Shown one piece after another: positions 10,976 through 20,950 of a stretch of DNA of 64,000 bases (the first letter of the stretch is position 1; every line of letters begins with the position of its first letter). The stretch is taken from the NCBI RefSeq assembly GCF_002245895.1, contig NZ_NPJZ01000001.1:5678501-5742500 (forward strand). Direction: 5' to 3'. Position numbers and translations under genes: made by a program. Source of the stretch: Rhodococcus sp. OK302. Its GTDB lineage: Bacteria; Actinomycetota; Actinomycetes; Mycobacteriales; Mycobacteriaceae. The notes under the pieces are model-generated. The model worked only from the letters and a program-made list of their open reading frames with translations, made no database searches and was not told where the DNA came from.

Positions 10976-11155
10976 CAATCTTCCTCGTCTCCCTTCGTGC
11001 CGACGGCCGGATGATGTCGGCAGTCCTGGCTCCAACGTAACCACGTACGGATCGATATTCGGCGCATTTCCACATTCACCGGAATTGGGTCCCCAATTTC
11101 GTCGACAATGGAGAAACCGAACAAACTCGATGATTGCCCAACCAGGGAGACTCTC

Positions 11156-12766
11156 GTGTCCAGAGCCCGGAGAAACTCGACTCGCGCCCTTGCACTGACC
11201 ATTCCCGTGGTCCTCACCCTCGCCTTGGTCGCGGGATGCGCGTCGGACGACTCGAGCAACAACACCAGTTCCACAGGCCCTGTCGTCAGCGATTCCACCC
11301 CCGGCCTCGATGTCGGTGTGCCGATCCCGGATGGGCAGATCGATGCTGCCGTCGGAAAACTGGACGGGCTGGCCCAGGAGCTCATGGACAGTTCCGGAGT
11401 GCCGGGCATGGCAATCGCCGTCGTTCATGGTGGCAAGACCGTCTATGCCAAAGGATTCGGCGTACGCGAGCAAGGCAAAGACGCTGCCGTCGACGCCGAT
11501 ACGGTGTTCCAGCTCGCGTCGCTGTCCAAGCCTGTCGGTGCCACGGTTGTCGCGCATGAGGTCGGTGTCGGAACGGTCGGCTGGGACACTCTGGTGAAGT
11601 CAGAGCTGCCGAACTTTGCCCTCAGCGATCCCTGGGTCACTGATCACCTGGAGATTTCCGATCTCTATTCTCATCGGTCCGGACTACCCGACCACGCCGG
11701 CGACGCTCTCGAGGACATCGGATTCGACCGAACTCAGGTCCTCGACAAGCTTCGCCAACTCCCGCTCAACCCGTTCCGGATCACGTACGAGTACACGAAC
11801 TTCGGGGTTACTGCGGGTGCCGAAGCCGTCGCCGCCGCGGCTGGAACGAGTTGGGAAGCGCTGTCTCAGAACGCTATCTACGGCCCTGTGGGCATGACGT
11901 CGACCTCGTCGACGTTTGCCGACTACCAAGCGCGGGAGAATCGCGCTGTCGGCCACCAACTCTACGACGGCAAATACACGTCCGGCGTCGTGCGGCAACC
12001 CGATGCCCAATCTCCCGCCGGCGGAGTGAGCTCGTCAGCCAACGACATGGCCAAGTGGATGGACATGGTCCTCGGCGGCGGCGAATACAACGGCAAACAG
12101 ATCGTCGAGACCGACGCCTTGGTTCCCGCTGTGAGCCCGGAGGTCATCTCGCATCACCCGGCAACACTCGGTGAGCGAGCAGGTTTCTACGGATACGGAT
12201 TCAACGTGTCCGACAGTCCGTCCGGCCGTGTGCGGCTGAGTCATTCGGGAGCGTTCATCCTGGGTGCTGCTACCAATGTGCTGATGATTCCGTCGGCCGA
12301 CGTCGGGATCGTGACGCTGACCAACGGCAGCCCGACGGGAGTTCCCGAGGCACTCAACGCCGAATTCGCGGACCTCGTCGAATACGGCAAGATCACCCGG
12401 GATTGGCGCACACCGTACAAGGCGATGCTCACCGCTCAGATGAACCCGCAAGGTGAGCTTGCCGGACAGAGCCCGCCCGCAAACCCAGGTCCGTCGGCAC
12501 CACTCTCGGACTTGATCGGCACGTACGACAACTCGTACTGGGGTCCCGCAAAAGTAGCCGAGGTGAACGGCGCGCTGACACTAACGCTGGGTCCAGCCGA
12601 CGTCACCTACCCGCTGACGCAGTGGGACGGCAATACCTTCACGTTCCGTCCCGAGAGCGAGAATGCACCGATCGGAACGATTTCCAAAGCCGTTTTCGAC
12701 GGAAACTCGTTAACCTTGGAGTACTTCGACCAGGACGGCTTGGGGACATTCGTCAAGAGTTCGTGA
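11156..12766 (+). CDS. Lipoprotein serine hydrolase of the beta-lactamase/PBP4* family
   Basis: A predicted secreted lipoprotein. The signal peptide ends at a lipobox, LVAGC, about residue 23 from the GTG at 11156 (preceded by agggaga). The class C beta-lactamase-type fold shows SLSK (the Ser-x-x-Lys nucleophile motif), YTN (Tyr-x-Asn, in YEYTNFG) and HSG in LSHSGAF. A C-terminal domain of about 100 residues follows, as in EstB and Pab87-type enzymes. Total 536 residues. Likely a D-amino-acid peptidase or esterase at the cell envelope; the substrate cannot be read from sequence. A longer frame starts at 11108 but would bury the signal peptide. Confidence 0.85.
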   Translation: MSRARRNSTRALALTIPVVLTLALVAGCASDDSSNNTSSTGPVVSDSTPGLDVGVPIPDGQIDAAVGKLDGLAQELMDSSGVPGMAIAVVHGGKTVYAKGFGVREQGKDAAVDADTVFQLASLSKPVGATVVAHEVGVGTVGWDTLVKSELPNFALSDPWVTDHLEISDLYSHRSGLPDHAGDALEDIGFDRTQVLDKLRQLPLNPFRITYEYTNFGVTAGAEAVAAAAGTSWEALSQNAIYGPVGMTSTSSTFADYQARENRAVGHQLYDGKYTSGVVRQPDAQSPAGGVSSSANDMAKWMDMVLGGGEYNGKQIVETDALVPAVSPEVISHHPATLGERAGFYGYGFNVSDSPSGRVRLSHSGAFILGAATNVLMIPSADVGIVTLTNGSPTGVPEALNAEFADLVEYGKITRDWRTPYKAMLTAQMNPQGELAGQSPPANPGPSAPLSDLIGTYDNSYWGPAKVAEVNGALTLTLGPADVTYPLTQWDGNTFTFRPESENAPIGTISKAVFDGNSLTLEYFDQDGLGTFVKSS

Positions 12767-12776
12767 AGGGGACGCG

Positions 12777-13205
12777 ATGAATACTGATTCGGTCACAACA
12801 GTTCGAAAGATGTTCCGTGCCCTCACCGATTTCGATGTGGACGGTGCCGCAGAACTGATGACAGACGACATCGTCTGGCAGAACGTCTCGCTACCGACGC
12901 TACGAGGCAAGAAGGTAGTGACACGAGCCCTTCGCCTTGTCACAAAACCGTCGCTGAGGTTCGAGGCCGACATGCACAACATCGTCGGCGACCACGTCAC
13001 CGTCCTGACGGAACGCACTGACACCATTATCGTGGGTCCGCTGCGCATCGAGTTCTGGGTGTGCGGAACCTTCGAATTGCGTGACGGCAAGATCGCGGTG
13101 TGGCGCGATTACTTCAGTCTGCGGGACTTCCTGTGGGGTGTGCTGACCGCAGTCGGGCAGGCAGTTGTCGGTAGCGGCACTCGCAGTAGGCTGGCTCCGG
13201 CCTGA
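12777..13205 (+). CDS. NTF2-like / limonene-epoxide-hydrolase-type protein
   Basis: A 142-residue cone-shaped SnoaL/LEH-like fold judged from the pattern VRKMFRALTDFDVDGAAELMTDDIVW at the start and GTFELRDGKIAVWRDYFSLRDF near the end, which resembles limonene-1,2-epoxide hydrolases (the D and R of the catalytic triad appear in WRDYF). It lies 10 bases after the serine hydrolase with the ribosome site gaagggga, so it is probably cotranscribed. Substrate unknown. Confidence 0.75.
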   Translation: MNTDSVTTVRKMFRALTDFDVDGAAELMTDDIVWQNVSLPTLRGKKVVTRALRLVTKPSLRFEADMHNIVGDHVTVLTERTDTIIVGPLRIEFWVCGTFELRDGKIAVWRDYFSLRDFLWGVLTAVGQAVVGSGTRSRLAPA

Positions 13206-13234
13206 CAATACTTGCCGGAAGAGAGCGATCCGCG

Positions 13235-13639
13235 ATGACCGAGAACAACACACCCGACTCCTTCGACGCCGGATTGGCTGTGCGAACCGAAGTGATGGGC
13301 GCCGATTTTGTCGATGCAGCGTTCGATCGAACCCGGGGAACCGACAGCGAAGAGCTACAGAACTTCGTGACCGCGAATGTGTGGGGATCGGTGTGGACGC
13401 GGCCCGGGTTGGACCGTCGTAGCCGCAGCTTGATCAACCTGGGCATGCTCATTGCCTTGCGCGCCGAGAACGAACTCAAGGGCCACGTGCGCGGAGCCCT
13501 GCGAAACGGCTTGACCCGCACCGAAATCGTGGAAACCGTCATCCATGCCAGCGCGTACTGCGGCGCGCCGGCCGGACTTGCCGCGATGCGTGTGGTTCAG
13601 GAAGTGCTGAACACGGAACTCGGACCTCTCGAGGCATAA
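13235..13639 (+). CDS. Carboxymuconolactone decarboxylase family protein (PcaC-like)
   Basis: A predicted 134-residue small helical protein with the CMD pattern: VWTRPGLDRRSRSLINLGMLIALRAENELKGHVRGALRNGLTRTEI followed by HASAYCGAPAGLAA. PcaC decarboxylates 4-carboxymuconolactone in the protocatechuate branch. No other pca gene is present here, so the true substrate may differ. It lies 29 bases after the NTF2-like gene, likely the third gene of the same operon, and ends in a strong hairpin. Confidence 0.8.
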   Translation: MTENNTPDSFDAGLAVRTEVMGADFVDAAFDRTRGTDSEELQNFVTANVWGSVWTRPGLDRRSRSLINLGMLIALRAENELKGHVRGALRNGLTRTEIVETVIHASAYCGAPAGLAAMRVVQEVLNTELGPLEA

Positions 13640-13641
13640 CG

Positions 13642-13677
13642 TTCTCCCCGTGCGACACGAAAGTCGCACGGGGAGAA
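13642..13677. terminator. Bidirectional terminator
   Basis: A perfect 15-bp stem (ttctccccgtgcgac at 13642-13656, complement at 13663-13677) with an ACGAAA loop lies between the convergent carboxymuconolactone decarboxylase-like gene and phoH2. Confidence 0.8.
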
Positions 13678-13682
13678 TCTCA

Positions 13683-15023
13683 TTACGGCGTCGGACCGAA
13701 CTCCTCCAACATCTCGGTCACCAACTCTGCAATGGGTGAACGTTCACTGCGAGTGAGAGTGATATGCGCAAAAAGCGGATGGCCCTTGAGCTTTTCGATC
13801 ACTGCTGCAACTCCGTCGTGACGACCCACCCGCAGGTTGTCCCGCTGCGCGACATCATGCGTCAGTACGACGCGAGATCCCGTCCCCAACCGAGAAAGCA
13901 CCGTCAGCAACACATTTCGCTCCAGCGACTGCGCCTCGTCGACAATCACGAATGAATCGTGAAGCGATCGTCCGCGAATGTGCGTGAGCGGCAAGACTTC
14001 CAACATTCCGCGGGCCAGGACCTCTTCGAGAACTTCCGGTGAAGCCAACCCGTCGAGCGTGTCGAAGACGGCCTGAGCCCACGGGCCCATCTTCTCGCTC
14101 TCGCTACCCGGCAGGTAGCCAAGTTCTTGTCCGCCAACGGCATACAGTGGCCGGAAGACAACAACTTTGCGTTGACTGCGCCGCTCGAGCACTGCTTCGA
14201 GGCCCGCCATCAACGCCAAGGCCGACTTGCCGGTGCCCGCTTTGCCTCCCAGAGAGACGATTCCAATGCTTTCGTCCATCAAGATTTCGAGCGCAATACG
14301 CTGTTCCGCACTCCGCCCGTGCAGACCGAAGGCTTCACGGTCACCGCGGACCAGCTGAATCCGTTTGTCCGGGGTGACCCGGCCCAGCGCGCTCGACGAC
14401 CCACCCAGTAGCCGAACCCCGGTGTGACACGGAAGATCTCGAGATTCGTCGAGGTCCAGGAAGCCTTCACTGAACAGTTCGTCGATGTCCGTCGACGCCA
14501 CACCCATTTCCGTCATGCCTGTCCATCCGGACGGTACGACGTCGTGAGCGTGGTATTCATCGGCCGGAAGTCCGACGGCGCCGGCCTTGACTCGCAGCGG
14601 TGTGTCCTTACTGACAAGAACTACATCCTTGCCTTCGGCTGCAAGGTTGAGGGCGCAGGCTAAAATTCTCGAATCGTTACTGTCCGTACGGAATCCGATG
14701 GGGAGGACCGCGGGATCAGTGTGATTGAGTTCTACCTGCAAGGTGCCGTTCTCGGTACCGATCGGAACCGGCCTGTCGAGGCGGCCGTACTCGATGCGCA
14801 GATCGTCGAGCATGCGAAGCGCCTCTCGGGCAAACCACCCCAGTTCCGGATGATGCCTTTTACCTTCGAGTTCACTGACCACAACCAGGGGAAGGATCAC
14901 GTTGTGCTCGGCGAATCGTGTGACAGCCCATGGATCCGACAAGAGGACCGACGTATCCAATACATAGGTGCGAAGTGCATCTCCCGAGTAATTCCGGTTA
15001 GAGACAGAGCGTGATGCAGTCAC
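13683..15023 (-). CDS. phoH2: PhoH2: PIN-domain plus PhoH ATPase protein
   Basis: A predicted 446-residue fusion. The N-terminal PIN RNase domain (about 1-150) keeps its acidic residues in [32 protein letters not shown] and VSKDTPLR. The C-terminal PhoH ATPase domain has Walker [13 protein letters not shown], and FVIVDEAQS as Walker B. Mycobacterial PhoH2 is described as a sequence-specific RNA helicase/RNase. The GTG start has AAGGAG ten bases upstream. A 17-codon leader ORF with an internal hairpin lies before it (see separate entries). Confidence 0.93.
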   Translation of the reverse strand: MTASRSVSNRNYSGDALRTYVLDTSVLLSDPWAVTRFAEHNVILPLVVVSELEGKRHHPELGWFAREALRMLDDLRIEYGRLDRPVPIGTENGTLQVELNHTDPAVLPIGFRTDSNDSRILACALNLAAEGKDVVLVSKDTPLRVKAGAVGLPADEYHAHDVVPSGWTGMTEMGVASTDIDELFSEGFLDLDESRDLPCHTGVRLLGGSSSALGRVTPDKRIQLVRGDREAFGLHGRSAEQRIALEILMDESIGIVSLGGKAGTGKSALALMAGLEAVLERRSQRKVVVFRPLYAVGGQELGYLPGSESEKMGPWAQAVFDTLDGLASPEVLEEVLARGMLEVLPLTHIRGRSLHDSFVIVDEAQSLERNVLLTVLSRLGTGSRVVLTHDVAQRDNLRVGRHDGVAAVIEKLKGHPLFAHITLTRSERSPIAELVTEMLEEFGPTP

Positions 15024-15104
15024 GTTGGGCTCCTTGGCCTGCGCGGCACCCGCGCAAACTCAACTCGCTGGACCGGACGGCTCTGGTGTCAGATGACGCA
15101 AGTG

Positions 15105-15158
15105 TCAGCTGAAACAAGGGCCGGGCGCCGGCCCTCTCGCACTGAGTTTTTCAGTCAC
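15105..15158 (-). CDS. Putative 17-residue leader peptide upstream of phoH2
   Basis: GTG at 15158 with a strong ribosome site (gggagg, 8 bases upstream) encodes VTEKLSARGPAPGPCFS and stops 81 bases before phoH2. A GC-rich hairpin falls inside its codons. In mycobacteria phoH2 is preceded by the small antitoxin gene phoAT; this peptide does not obviously match and does not overlap phoH2. It may be a leader used for attenuation rather than a functional protein. Confidence 0.4.
   Translation of the reverse strand: MTEKLSARGPAPGPCFS
15117..15135 (-). promoter_or_regulatory. Hairpin within the phoH2 leader
   Basis: The perfect inverted repeat agggccgg-gcg-ccggccct lies inside the 17-codon ORF. 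Read on the minus strand it is followed by tgttt, so it could act as a weak terminator or an RNA switch controlled by translation of the leader. Confidence 0.45.
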
Positions 15159-15306
15159 GATCAGAACCTCCCGCACAAGTAACTTCTGCGCTACTCGATA
15201 CTGCCGACGGTACTTCGGTTCTCGCTATCGCGCTACGAAATTGGCCGCCTTTCGAGTGAACGCCAGGTAACAAAATGCCACTCGTGTGATTCATCGGGGC
15301 GAGACT

Positions 15307-16266
15307 TCAGAAATCCTCGGCGTCGAGCGCAGATTCGGTCAAAGCCCGGCCGATCGCGATCATCTCGGTGGCCCGCGCAAAGTCGAGACTCCGAGCTGAT
15401 TTGCGCGGCACCTGAATCAGCACGTCCGGTGGATACACGGCGAGCTGATACCGGGCGAGTGCGGACTGCACAACTTCGAGTGATCGACCCATGATCTCTA
15501 ACCGGCCGATCTTCGGAGCGACATCAGGACCAGCCTCGTCCAGACTCACCTCGTCCAGACCGATACCCGTCGAGTGACCACCGAATCGAGACACCACTGA
15601 TTTCACCGTCTCCCGATCGAGAAACTGCGCAGTGCCACGTTTGAATCGGCCTACCCACTCGTCGACGGGACGTGGTTCCGTGCCCACTCGCGCCGGTGTC
15701 CGGCTCTCGCGAGCCTCGGCCCCGAGGCTGACCCCGATCGTCAGATCTGCACGGATCGACAGCGTCGGCGCGACGGGAAGTGGATCGAGAATGCCACCGT
15801 CCACCAACACGCGGCCGTTGAGAACCAGAGGGGTGATGACGCCGGGGATGGCAATGGACGCCCGAATCGCCGCGTCGACAGGACCGTGCTGAAACCACAC
15901 CGACCTACCGGCAGCCAGGTCGGTGGCAACGGCAGTGAACGGAATGCGCATGTCCTCGATGCACGTCTCACCCAGGATCTCGCGTACCCGCCCGAGTACC
16001 TTCTCCGCGTGGATCGCCCCGGGAGCCGACATGGAGACGTCGAGTAATCGAACAACATCGCGGGCCTTCAGCGAGATCGCCCACTCGGTGAACTCGTCGA
16101 GCTTCCCCGCCGCGTACAAGCCCCCGATCAGCGCGCCCATCGACGAACCTGCAACGCCGACAATCGAATAGCCGCGTTCCTCGAGTACCTGAATGACGCC
16201 GATGTGGGCGTAGCCCCGCGCGCCACCGGAACCGAGCGCCAATGCAACTGTCCGTGGTTGAGCCAT
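15307..16266 (-). CDS. Patatin-like phospholipase family protein
   Basis: A predicted 319-residue Ser-Asp dyad acyl hydrolase. It has the oxyanion loop GSGGARGYAH (residues 11-20), the nucleophile elbow GSSMG (GxSxG) and the dyad aspartate in VDGGILDP (DGG). RssA/NTE-type bacterial patatins release fatty acids from phospholipids. ATG at 16266 (MAQPRTVALALGSGGARG) is chosen over an upstream in-frame start because it leaves the usual short N-terminus. It lies downstream of glyA with a hairpin between them. Confidence 0.9.
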   Translation of the reverse strand: MAQPRTVALALGSGGARGYAHIGVIQVLEERGYSIVGVAGSSMGALIGGLYAAGKLDEFTEWAISLKARDVVRLLDVSMSAPGAIHAEKVLGRVREILGETCIEDMRIPFTAVATDLAAGRSVWFQHGPVDAAIRASIAIPGVITPLVLNGRVLVDGGILDPLPVAPTLSIRADLTIGVSLGAEARESRTPARVGTEPRPVDEWVGRFKRGTAQFLDRETVKSVVSRFGGHSTGIGLDEVSLDEAGPDVAPKIGRLEIMGRSLEVVQSALARYQLAVYPPDVLIQVPRKSARSLDFARATEMIAIGRALTESALDAEDF

Positions 16267-16297
16267 CCGACCATCGTAGGCGCCACAAGAACGCCGA

Positions 16298-16327
16298 CGG
16301 CCCGGCACCACACTGGGTACCGGGCCG
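16298..16327 (-). terminator. Probable terminator after glyA
   Basis: The inverted repeat cggcccgg (16298-16305) pairs with ccgggccg (16320-16327) and lies just past the glyA stop. It has no clear T-tract, so the call is moderate. Confidence 0.5.
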
Positions 16328-16342
16328 ACGGGAAGAGACTAT

Positions 16343-17650
16343 TTAGACGTTCTTGCTGAGCAAGCCCCAGTCCTCGAGTCCGTCGTACAACGGGACGTCG
16401 AGAGCGAGCTTGGCGACACGGGCGCGCAGTGCAACCAGGTCGGCATTGCCGGCCAGAGCGGTACCGATGATGTCGGCAACCTCGGTGAACTCGGCATCGC
16501 CGAATCCGCGAGTTGCCAGCGCAGCGGTGCCGATACGCAGACCGGAGGTGGTCATCGGCGGACGCGGATCGAACGGAACTGCATTGCGGTTGACGGTGAT
16601 GCCGACCTCATGCAGAAGGTCTTCGCCCTGCTGGCCGTCGAGTGCGGAGTTGCGCAGGTCCACGAGAACCAGGTGGACGTCGGTGCCGCCGGTCAGAACG
16701 CTGATGCCCTGATCTGCGACGTCCTTGTTGCCCAGACGCTCAGCGAGGATGCGTGCGCCCGAGAGGGTGCGTGCCTGACGGTCCTTGAACTCTTCGCCGG
16801 CAGCGATCTTGAAGGTGACGGCCTTGGCCGCGATGGCATGCATGAGCGGTCCACCCTGCTGGCCCGGGAAGACTGCGGAGTTGAGCTTCTTGGCCCACTC
16901 CTTCTTCGCCAGGATCAGACCGGAGCGCGGGCCACCGAGGGTCTTGTGGACGGTTGAGGAGACTACGTCGGCGTACGGGACGGGCGACGGATGCAGACCA
17001 GCGGCAACCAGACCGGCGAAGTGCGCCATGTCGACCCACAGGTAAGCGCCGACCTCGTCGGCAATAGCGCGGAACGCTGCAAAATCCTGCTGACGCGGGT
17101 ACGCGGACCAGCCGGCGACGATGACCTTCGGCTTCTCGGCGAGGGCGATCTTGCGGACCTCATCCATGTCGATGCGGTGGTCGTCCTTGCTGACGCCGTA
17201 AGACGAGCAGTCGTACAGCTTGCCGGAGAAGTTGAGCTTCATGCCGTGCGTGAGGTGACCGCCGTGAGCGAGGTCGAGGCCGAGGAGCTTCTCGCCCGGG
17301 TTCATCAGAGCCATCAGGACGGCAGCGTTTGCCTGTGCGCCCGAGTGCGGCTGGACGTTGGCGTACTCGGCACCGAAAAGTTCCTTCGCACGGTTACGTG
17401 CGAGGTCTTCGATGACGTCGACGTGCTCGCAACCACCGTAGTAACGGCGTCCCGGGTAGCCCTCGGCGTACTTGTTGGTCAGGACGCTGCCCTGAGCCTG
17501 CAGAACCGAGCGGGGAACAAAGTTCTCCGACGCGATCATCTCGAGGGTGTCGCGCTGACGAGCCAATTCACCGGCCATCGCCTGCGCGACCTCGGGGTCC
17601 AGTTCGGCGAGTGATGCAGAGTTGACGTCGGAGCCGGGCACAGCGGTCAT
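16343..17650 (-). CDS. glyA: Serine hydroxymethyltransferase
   Basis: PLP enzyme converting serine and tetrahydrofolate to glycine and methylene-THF, the main source of one-carbon units. The predicted 435-residue protein has [34 protein letters not shown] and the PLP-lysine motif [16 protein letters not shown]. Its ATG overlaps the stop of the metalloprotein gene upstream (ATGA at 17647-17650), so the two are coupled. Confidence 0.97.
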   Translation of the reverse strand: MTAVPGSDVNSASLAELDPEVAQAMAGELARQRDTLEMIASENFVPRSVLQAQGSVLTNKYAEGYPGRRYYGGCEHVDVIEDLARNRAKELFGAEYANVQPHSGAQANAAVLMALMNPGEKLLGLDLAHGGHLTHGMKLNFSGKLYDCSSYGVSKDDHRIDMDEVRKIALAEKPKVIVAGWSAYPRQQDFAAFRAIADEVGAYLWVDMAHFAGLVAAGLHPSPVPYADVVSSTVHKTLGGPRSGLILAKKEWAKKLNSAVFPGQQGGPLMHAIAAKAVTFKIAAGEEFKDRQARTLSGARILAERLGNKDVADQGISVLTGGTDVHLVLVDLRNSALDGQQGEDLLHEVGITVNRNAVPFDPRPPMTTSGLRIGTAALATRGFGDAEFTEVADIIGTALAGNADLVALRARVAKLALDVPLYDGLEDWGLLSKNV

Positions 17651-18918
17651 CGAGGAATCTCCAAGGTGGATGCGGAATCGAATGGGTCCAGTCTACGAAC
17701 CTCGCCCAACTGATCTCCACCCGGTGCCGAACGTAGCGAACTGGGCACCAGCGGCTCGTCCAGTAGACGCCGAAATCGATCACGGCGGTCTGATTCCGTT
17801 GCGGCCTGATCGAGCCATCCACCAAGCAATCGATATCCCTCGACGTAGGTGCTGGTGTACGCCCGCCACAGCGGCGAGGACAGGAATCGAAGTGACTGCC
17901 GAGCGCGCTCCGGCGTCGACAACGACCATCGCTCCAGGAATGCGGAGACGTCGTCGTGGCTACGGCCTTCGTCGTGCAGCATCAGTGCCGCGTCCTGACG
18001 AACGCTGATCAACTGACCCGACGCCGCCGACAACCGCTGCGCCTTCTCGCCGTCGAAGTCCAACCCCAGATCGGCGTAGATCTCCTGCGCCCACAATCCC
18101 CAGTCGGGTCCGACTATCGCTTCGAGCGCCAAATCCGCCAGCCCTTCGGCCATCAGACACTGGGGCGTATTGACCAGGAACAGCGTCTGCTCGAGCTGGC
18201 CGGCGCCGACCAATCCGGCTTCCTTGCGGCAATGCTCGGTGTGATGTCCGGGGTACGACTCGTGGGCGATCAACCGCGGCAGGTTCGCCATGAATTGCGG
18301 CAGATCGGAATTGATCGCCACCTTCGACCGGTAATCACCGAGGTAGTAGTTGAAACCCGACCACGGCTTGTCCCCCACCACTTCGTATTCGACGGTTTCC
18401 GACGCCGGCAACGGGAAGGTGCCGCGAACCAGATCACGCAGGGCACTCGACATCGCGTCGACGCACTCGCCGAGTTTTGCCGCTGGAATCTCGTCGGCCT
18501 TTCGATGCGCCAGTACGCGCTCGGCCAACGATCCCGGACCAGGCAGAACCTCACTCATCCGCCGATGCGCGCCGCTGTAACTGTCCTCGTTGCCCTTGCT
18601 GATCCGGACGTCGAAGTACGCCTCGACCTCGTCGACAAAGCCGATCTCGTCACCGGCGAACTTGCGCCCCGAGCATTCCAGAGCCCGGAGGTGAACGTCG
18701 ATGAAGTGCGCGCGCTCGTCGTTCAATCCGCTCAGCGGCAAGTCGCCGCGGAGTTCGCGTGCCGTGCGGGCAAGTTCACGCGGATCGGGCTTGGGCGCGT
18801 TCTCCACTTGCCGTCGTAAAGCGGGGTCGCCCGTGAAAGCATCGACAAACCCTTCTTCGAGCCGGTCGAAACCCAGTCCCAGCAGCAGATATCGGCGTAC
18901 GAGCGAGTCGGCATCCAT
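17647..18918 (-). CDS. DUF885-like putative metalloprotein
   Basis: A predicted 423-residue, mostly helical protein. The notable motif is [15 protein letters not shown] (about residues 222-236), a HExxH-like zinc site, followed about 30 residues later by [16 protein letters not shown], where the Glu could be the third ligand. This matches DUF885/M3-like metallohydrolase folds. ATG at 18918 ([17 protein letters not shown]) is chosen because the longer frame adds a Trp/Arg-rich stretch reading through the intergenic region. It overlaps glyA by ATGA. Substrate unknown; peptidase activity is an inference. Confidence 0.75.
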   Translation of the reverse strand: MDADSLVRRYLLLGLGFDRLEEGFVDAFTGDPALRRQVENAPKPDPRELARTARELRGDLPLSGLNDERAHFIDVHLRALECSGRKFAGDEIGFVDEVEAYFDVRISKGNEDSYSGAHRRMSEVLPGPGSLAERVLAHRKADEIPAAKLGECVDAMSSALRDLVRGTFPLPASETVEYEVVGDKPWSGFNYYLGDYRSKVAINSDLPQFMANLPRLIAHESYPGHHTEHCRKEAGLVGAGQLEQTLFLVNTPQCLMAEGLADLALEAIVGPDWGLWAQEIYADLGLDFDGEKAQRLSAASGQLISVRQDAALMLHDEGRSHDDVSAFLERWSLSTPERARQSLRFLSSPLWRAYTSTYVEGYRLLGGWLDQAATESDRRDRFRRLLDEPLVPSSLRSAPGGDQLGEVRRLDPFDSASTLEIPR

Positions 18919-19090
18919 AACGCCCCAGCCTAGCGCCCGCGCCCGGAATCCGACCCGACGGAAGCTCTCACGGTGCCACCAAGCACAATTCGGGTATGCA
19001 CTCGGATCGTGCGCCTTCGCGCCTGGCTTGCTCACACGCGTCGTCTGTTCGATCGACATTGCCGATTCTCGACGCCTGCGAGCTGTGCTG

Positions 19091-20023
19091 ATGGCACGTA
19101 CCAGCGAAACAAGTCCCTACGTCGAGTTCGACCGCAAGCAGTGGCGCACCCTCCGCAAGTCGACGCCGTTGGTGCTGACCGAGGACGAGTTGTACGGCCT
19201 CCGTGGTCTCGGCGAGCAGATCGATATGGAAGAAGTTGCCGAGGTCTATCTCCCCTTGGCTCGTCTGATCCACCTCCAGGTTGCAGCACGCCAGCGTTTA
19301 TTCGCGGCCACCGCGACGTTCCTCGGCGAGAAGCATCCCGATCGACAGGTCCCCTTCGTCATCGGAGTCGCCGGATCCGTCGCCGTCGGAAAATCCACGA
19401 CAGCCCGTGTGCTGCAAGCATTGCTGGCTCGTTGGGACCATCACCCTCGTGTCGACCTCGTGACGACTGACGGATTTCTGTATCCGACCAAGGAACTGAA
19501 CCGTCGGGGCATCATGCACCGCAAGGGTTTTCCCGAAAGCTATGATCGCCGGAAGCTTCTGCGATTCGTGACCGAAGTGAAGTCCGGCGTCGAAGAGGTA
19601 GCAGCCCCGGTCTATTCACATACTTCGTACGACGTCATCCCCGGCCAGTTTCATCTAATCCGGCAGCCCGACATCCTGGTCATCGAGGGCCTCAACGTAC
19701 TTCAGACCGGACCACGGTTGATGGTCTCGGATCTGTTCGACTTCTCGATCTACGTCGACGCCCGGATCGAGGACATCGAAGCCTGGTACCTCCAGCGGTT
19801 CCTGGCGCTGCGCCGGACCTCGTTTGCCAACCCCAACGACCACTTCCACCACTATTCGGGGCTGTCCGACCGCGACGCGACCATCGCGGCCAAGGAAATC
19901 TGGAATTCGATCAACCTTCCGAACCTGGTGGAGAACATCCTCCCCACCCGGCCTCGCGCAACGCTGGTGCTGCGCAAGGATTCCGATCACACGATCAATC
20001 GGTTGCGCCTGCGCAAGCTCTAG
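19091..20023 (+). CDS. coaA: Type I pantothenate kinase
   Basis: First committed step of coenzyme A synthesis: ATP-dependent phosphorylation of pantothenate, feedback-inhibited by CoA. The predicted 310-residue protein has P-loop [25 protein letters not shown] and the [17 protein letters not shown] region typical of bacterial CoaA. A long in-frame extension runs upstream, but ATG at 19091 ([15 protein letters not shown]) gives the normal length. The stop overlaps that of the convergent prenyl transferase gene by a few bases. Confidence 0.96.
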   Translation: MARTSETSPYVEFDRKQWRTLRKSTPLVLTEDELYGLRGLGEQIDMEEVAEVYLPLARLIHLQVAARQRLFAATATFLGEKHPDRQVPFVIGVAGSVAVGKSTTARVLQALLARWDHHPRVDLVTTDGFLYPTKELNRRGIMHRKGFPESYDRRKLLRFVTEVKSGVEEVAAPVYSHTSYDVIPGQFHLIRQPDILVIEGLNVLQTGPRLMVSDLFDFSIYVDARIEDIEAWYLQRFLALRRTSFANPNDHFHHYSGLSDRDATIAAKEIWNSINLPNLVENILPTRPRATLVLRKDSDHTINRLRLRKL

Positions 20024-20787
20024 ACTCCGAAACGCCGGTGCCTCGCGGCGTAGTCACGCAGGGCCCGGAGAAAGTCGACTCGACGAAACTCCGGCCAGTA
20101 CGCCTCGGTGAACCAGATTTCCGAATAAGCGCTCTGCCACAACAGAAACCCGGAGAGCCGCTGTTCGCCTGACGTACGGATCACCAGATCAGGATCGGGC
20201 TGCCCGGACGTGTACAGGTGAGCATCGATACCGTCGACAGTGATGGCCTGCACCAGTTCGTCACTACTGAGCCCTTCGCTCAGCTTTTCGCTCAGTAGCG
20301 ACTGGACGGCGTCGGCGATTTCCTGACGGCCGCCGTATCCGATCGCGATGTTGACGTGCGTGCCTGTGCATCCGTTGGTCCCGTCCGCAGCCTCACGGAG
20401 GCGCCGCGACTGCTCGGATGGAAGCAGATCCAGAGCGCCGACGATCTTCACACTCCAGTTCCGGGTGGGGCCGGAGATTTCTTCGACGACCTCAGTGATG
20501 ATTTCGAGGAGGGTGTCCAACTCTTCGGGATCGCGACGCAGATTTTCGGTGGAGAGCAGATAGATGGTGGCCATCTCGATTCCGGCCGCTTCACACCATT
20601 CGAGGAGTTCCGAAATTTTGAGTGCGCCGGCACGGTGGCCGTGGCTGACGTCGGCAAATCCGTTCTCACGCGCCCATCGCCTGTTGCCGTCACACATCAC
20701 AGCCACATGCCGTGGGTGGGCGAGCCCGTCGAGATGACGCAGGAGTCGCCGCTCATAAATGCTGTACGCCAGTCCGCGCAGATTCAC
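20020..20787 (-). CDS. Short-chain Z-isoprenyl diphosphate synthase (Rv1086-like)
   Basis: UPP-synthase fold. The signature [13 protein letters not shown] (catalytic Asp, pyrophosphate-binding Arg), GHRAG and [18 protein letters not shown] are all present in the predicted 255 residues. Position beside coaA and hemolysin III matches Rv1086 (recalled), an omega,E,Z-farnesyl diphosphate synthase that starts decaprenyl phosphate synthesis. A second, long-chain UppS would be expected elsewhere in the genome. Product chain length is inferred from synteny, not residues. Confidence 0.88.
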   Translation of the reverse strand: MNLRGLAYSIYERRLLRHLDGLAHPRHVAVMCDGNRRWARENGFADVSHGHRAGALKISELLEWCEAAGIEMATIYLLSTENLRRDPEELDTLLEIITEVVEEISGPTRNWSVKIVGALDLLPSEQSRRLREAADGTNGCTGTHVNIAIGYGGRQEIADAVQSLLSEKLSEGLSSDELVQAITVDGIDAHLYTSGQPDPDLVIRTSGEQRLSGFLLWQSAYSEIWFTEAYWPEFRRVDFLRALRDYAARHRRFGV

Positions 20788-20900
20788 CGTGACATCACCA
20801 TGGTGTCAAAGACTACGCCCGGTCGCCTGGTGCGTTTGCGAGCGCCGTCACTCAACTTCAGTGCGTTGAAAACCTGCAGGTAAGTTATGCTACTGATACG

Positions 20901-20922
20901 TAACCTACGGTACCGTAGGTTA
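20901..20922. promoter_or_regulatory. Perfect 22-bp palindrome, TetR-type operator candidate
   Basis: The half-site taacctacggt at 20901-20911 is followed directly by its exact complement to 20922, with no spacer. It lies 28 bases upstream of the hemolysin III start, close to possible promoter elements (ttgaaa near 20868, gatacg near 20895). Size and symmetry suit a TetR-family dimer site; the regulator is not encoded nearby. Confidence 0.6.
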
Positions 20923-20950
20923 GAAGTTCAGGTCCGAGAGAGGTTGAAGG

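Noticed and set aside
15151..15294. 47-residue minus-strand frame as a PhoAT antitoxin
   Set aside because: No ribosome site, weak composition, and it does not overlap phoH2. Kept only as a remark in the phoH2 leader finding.
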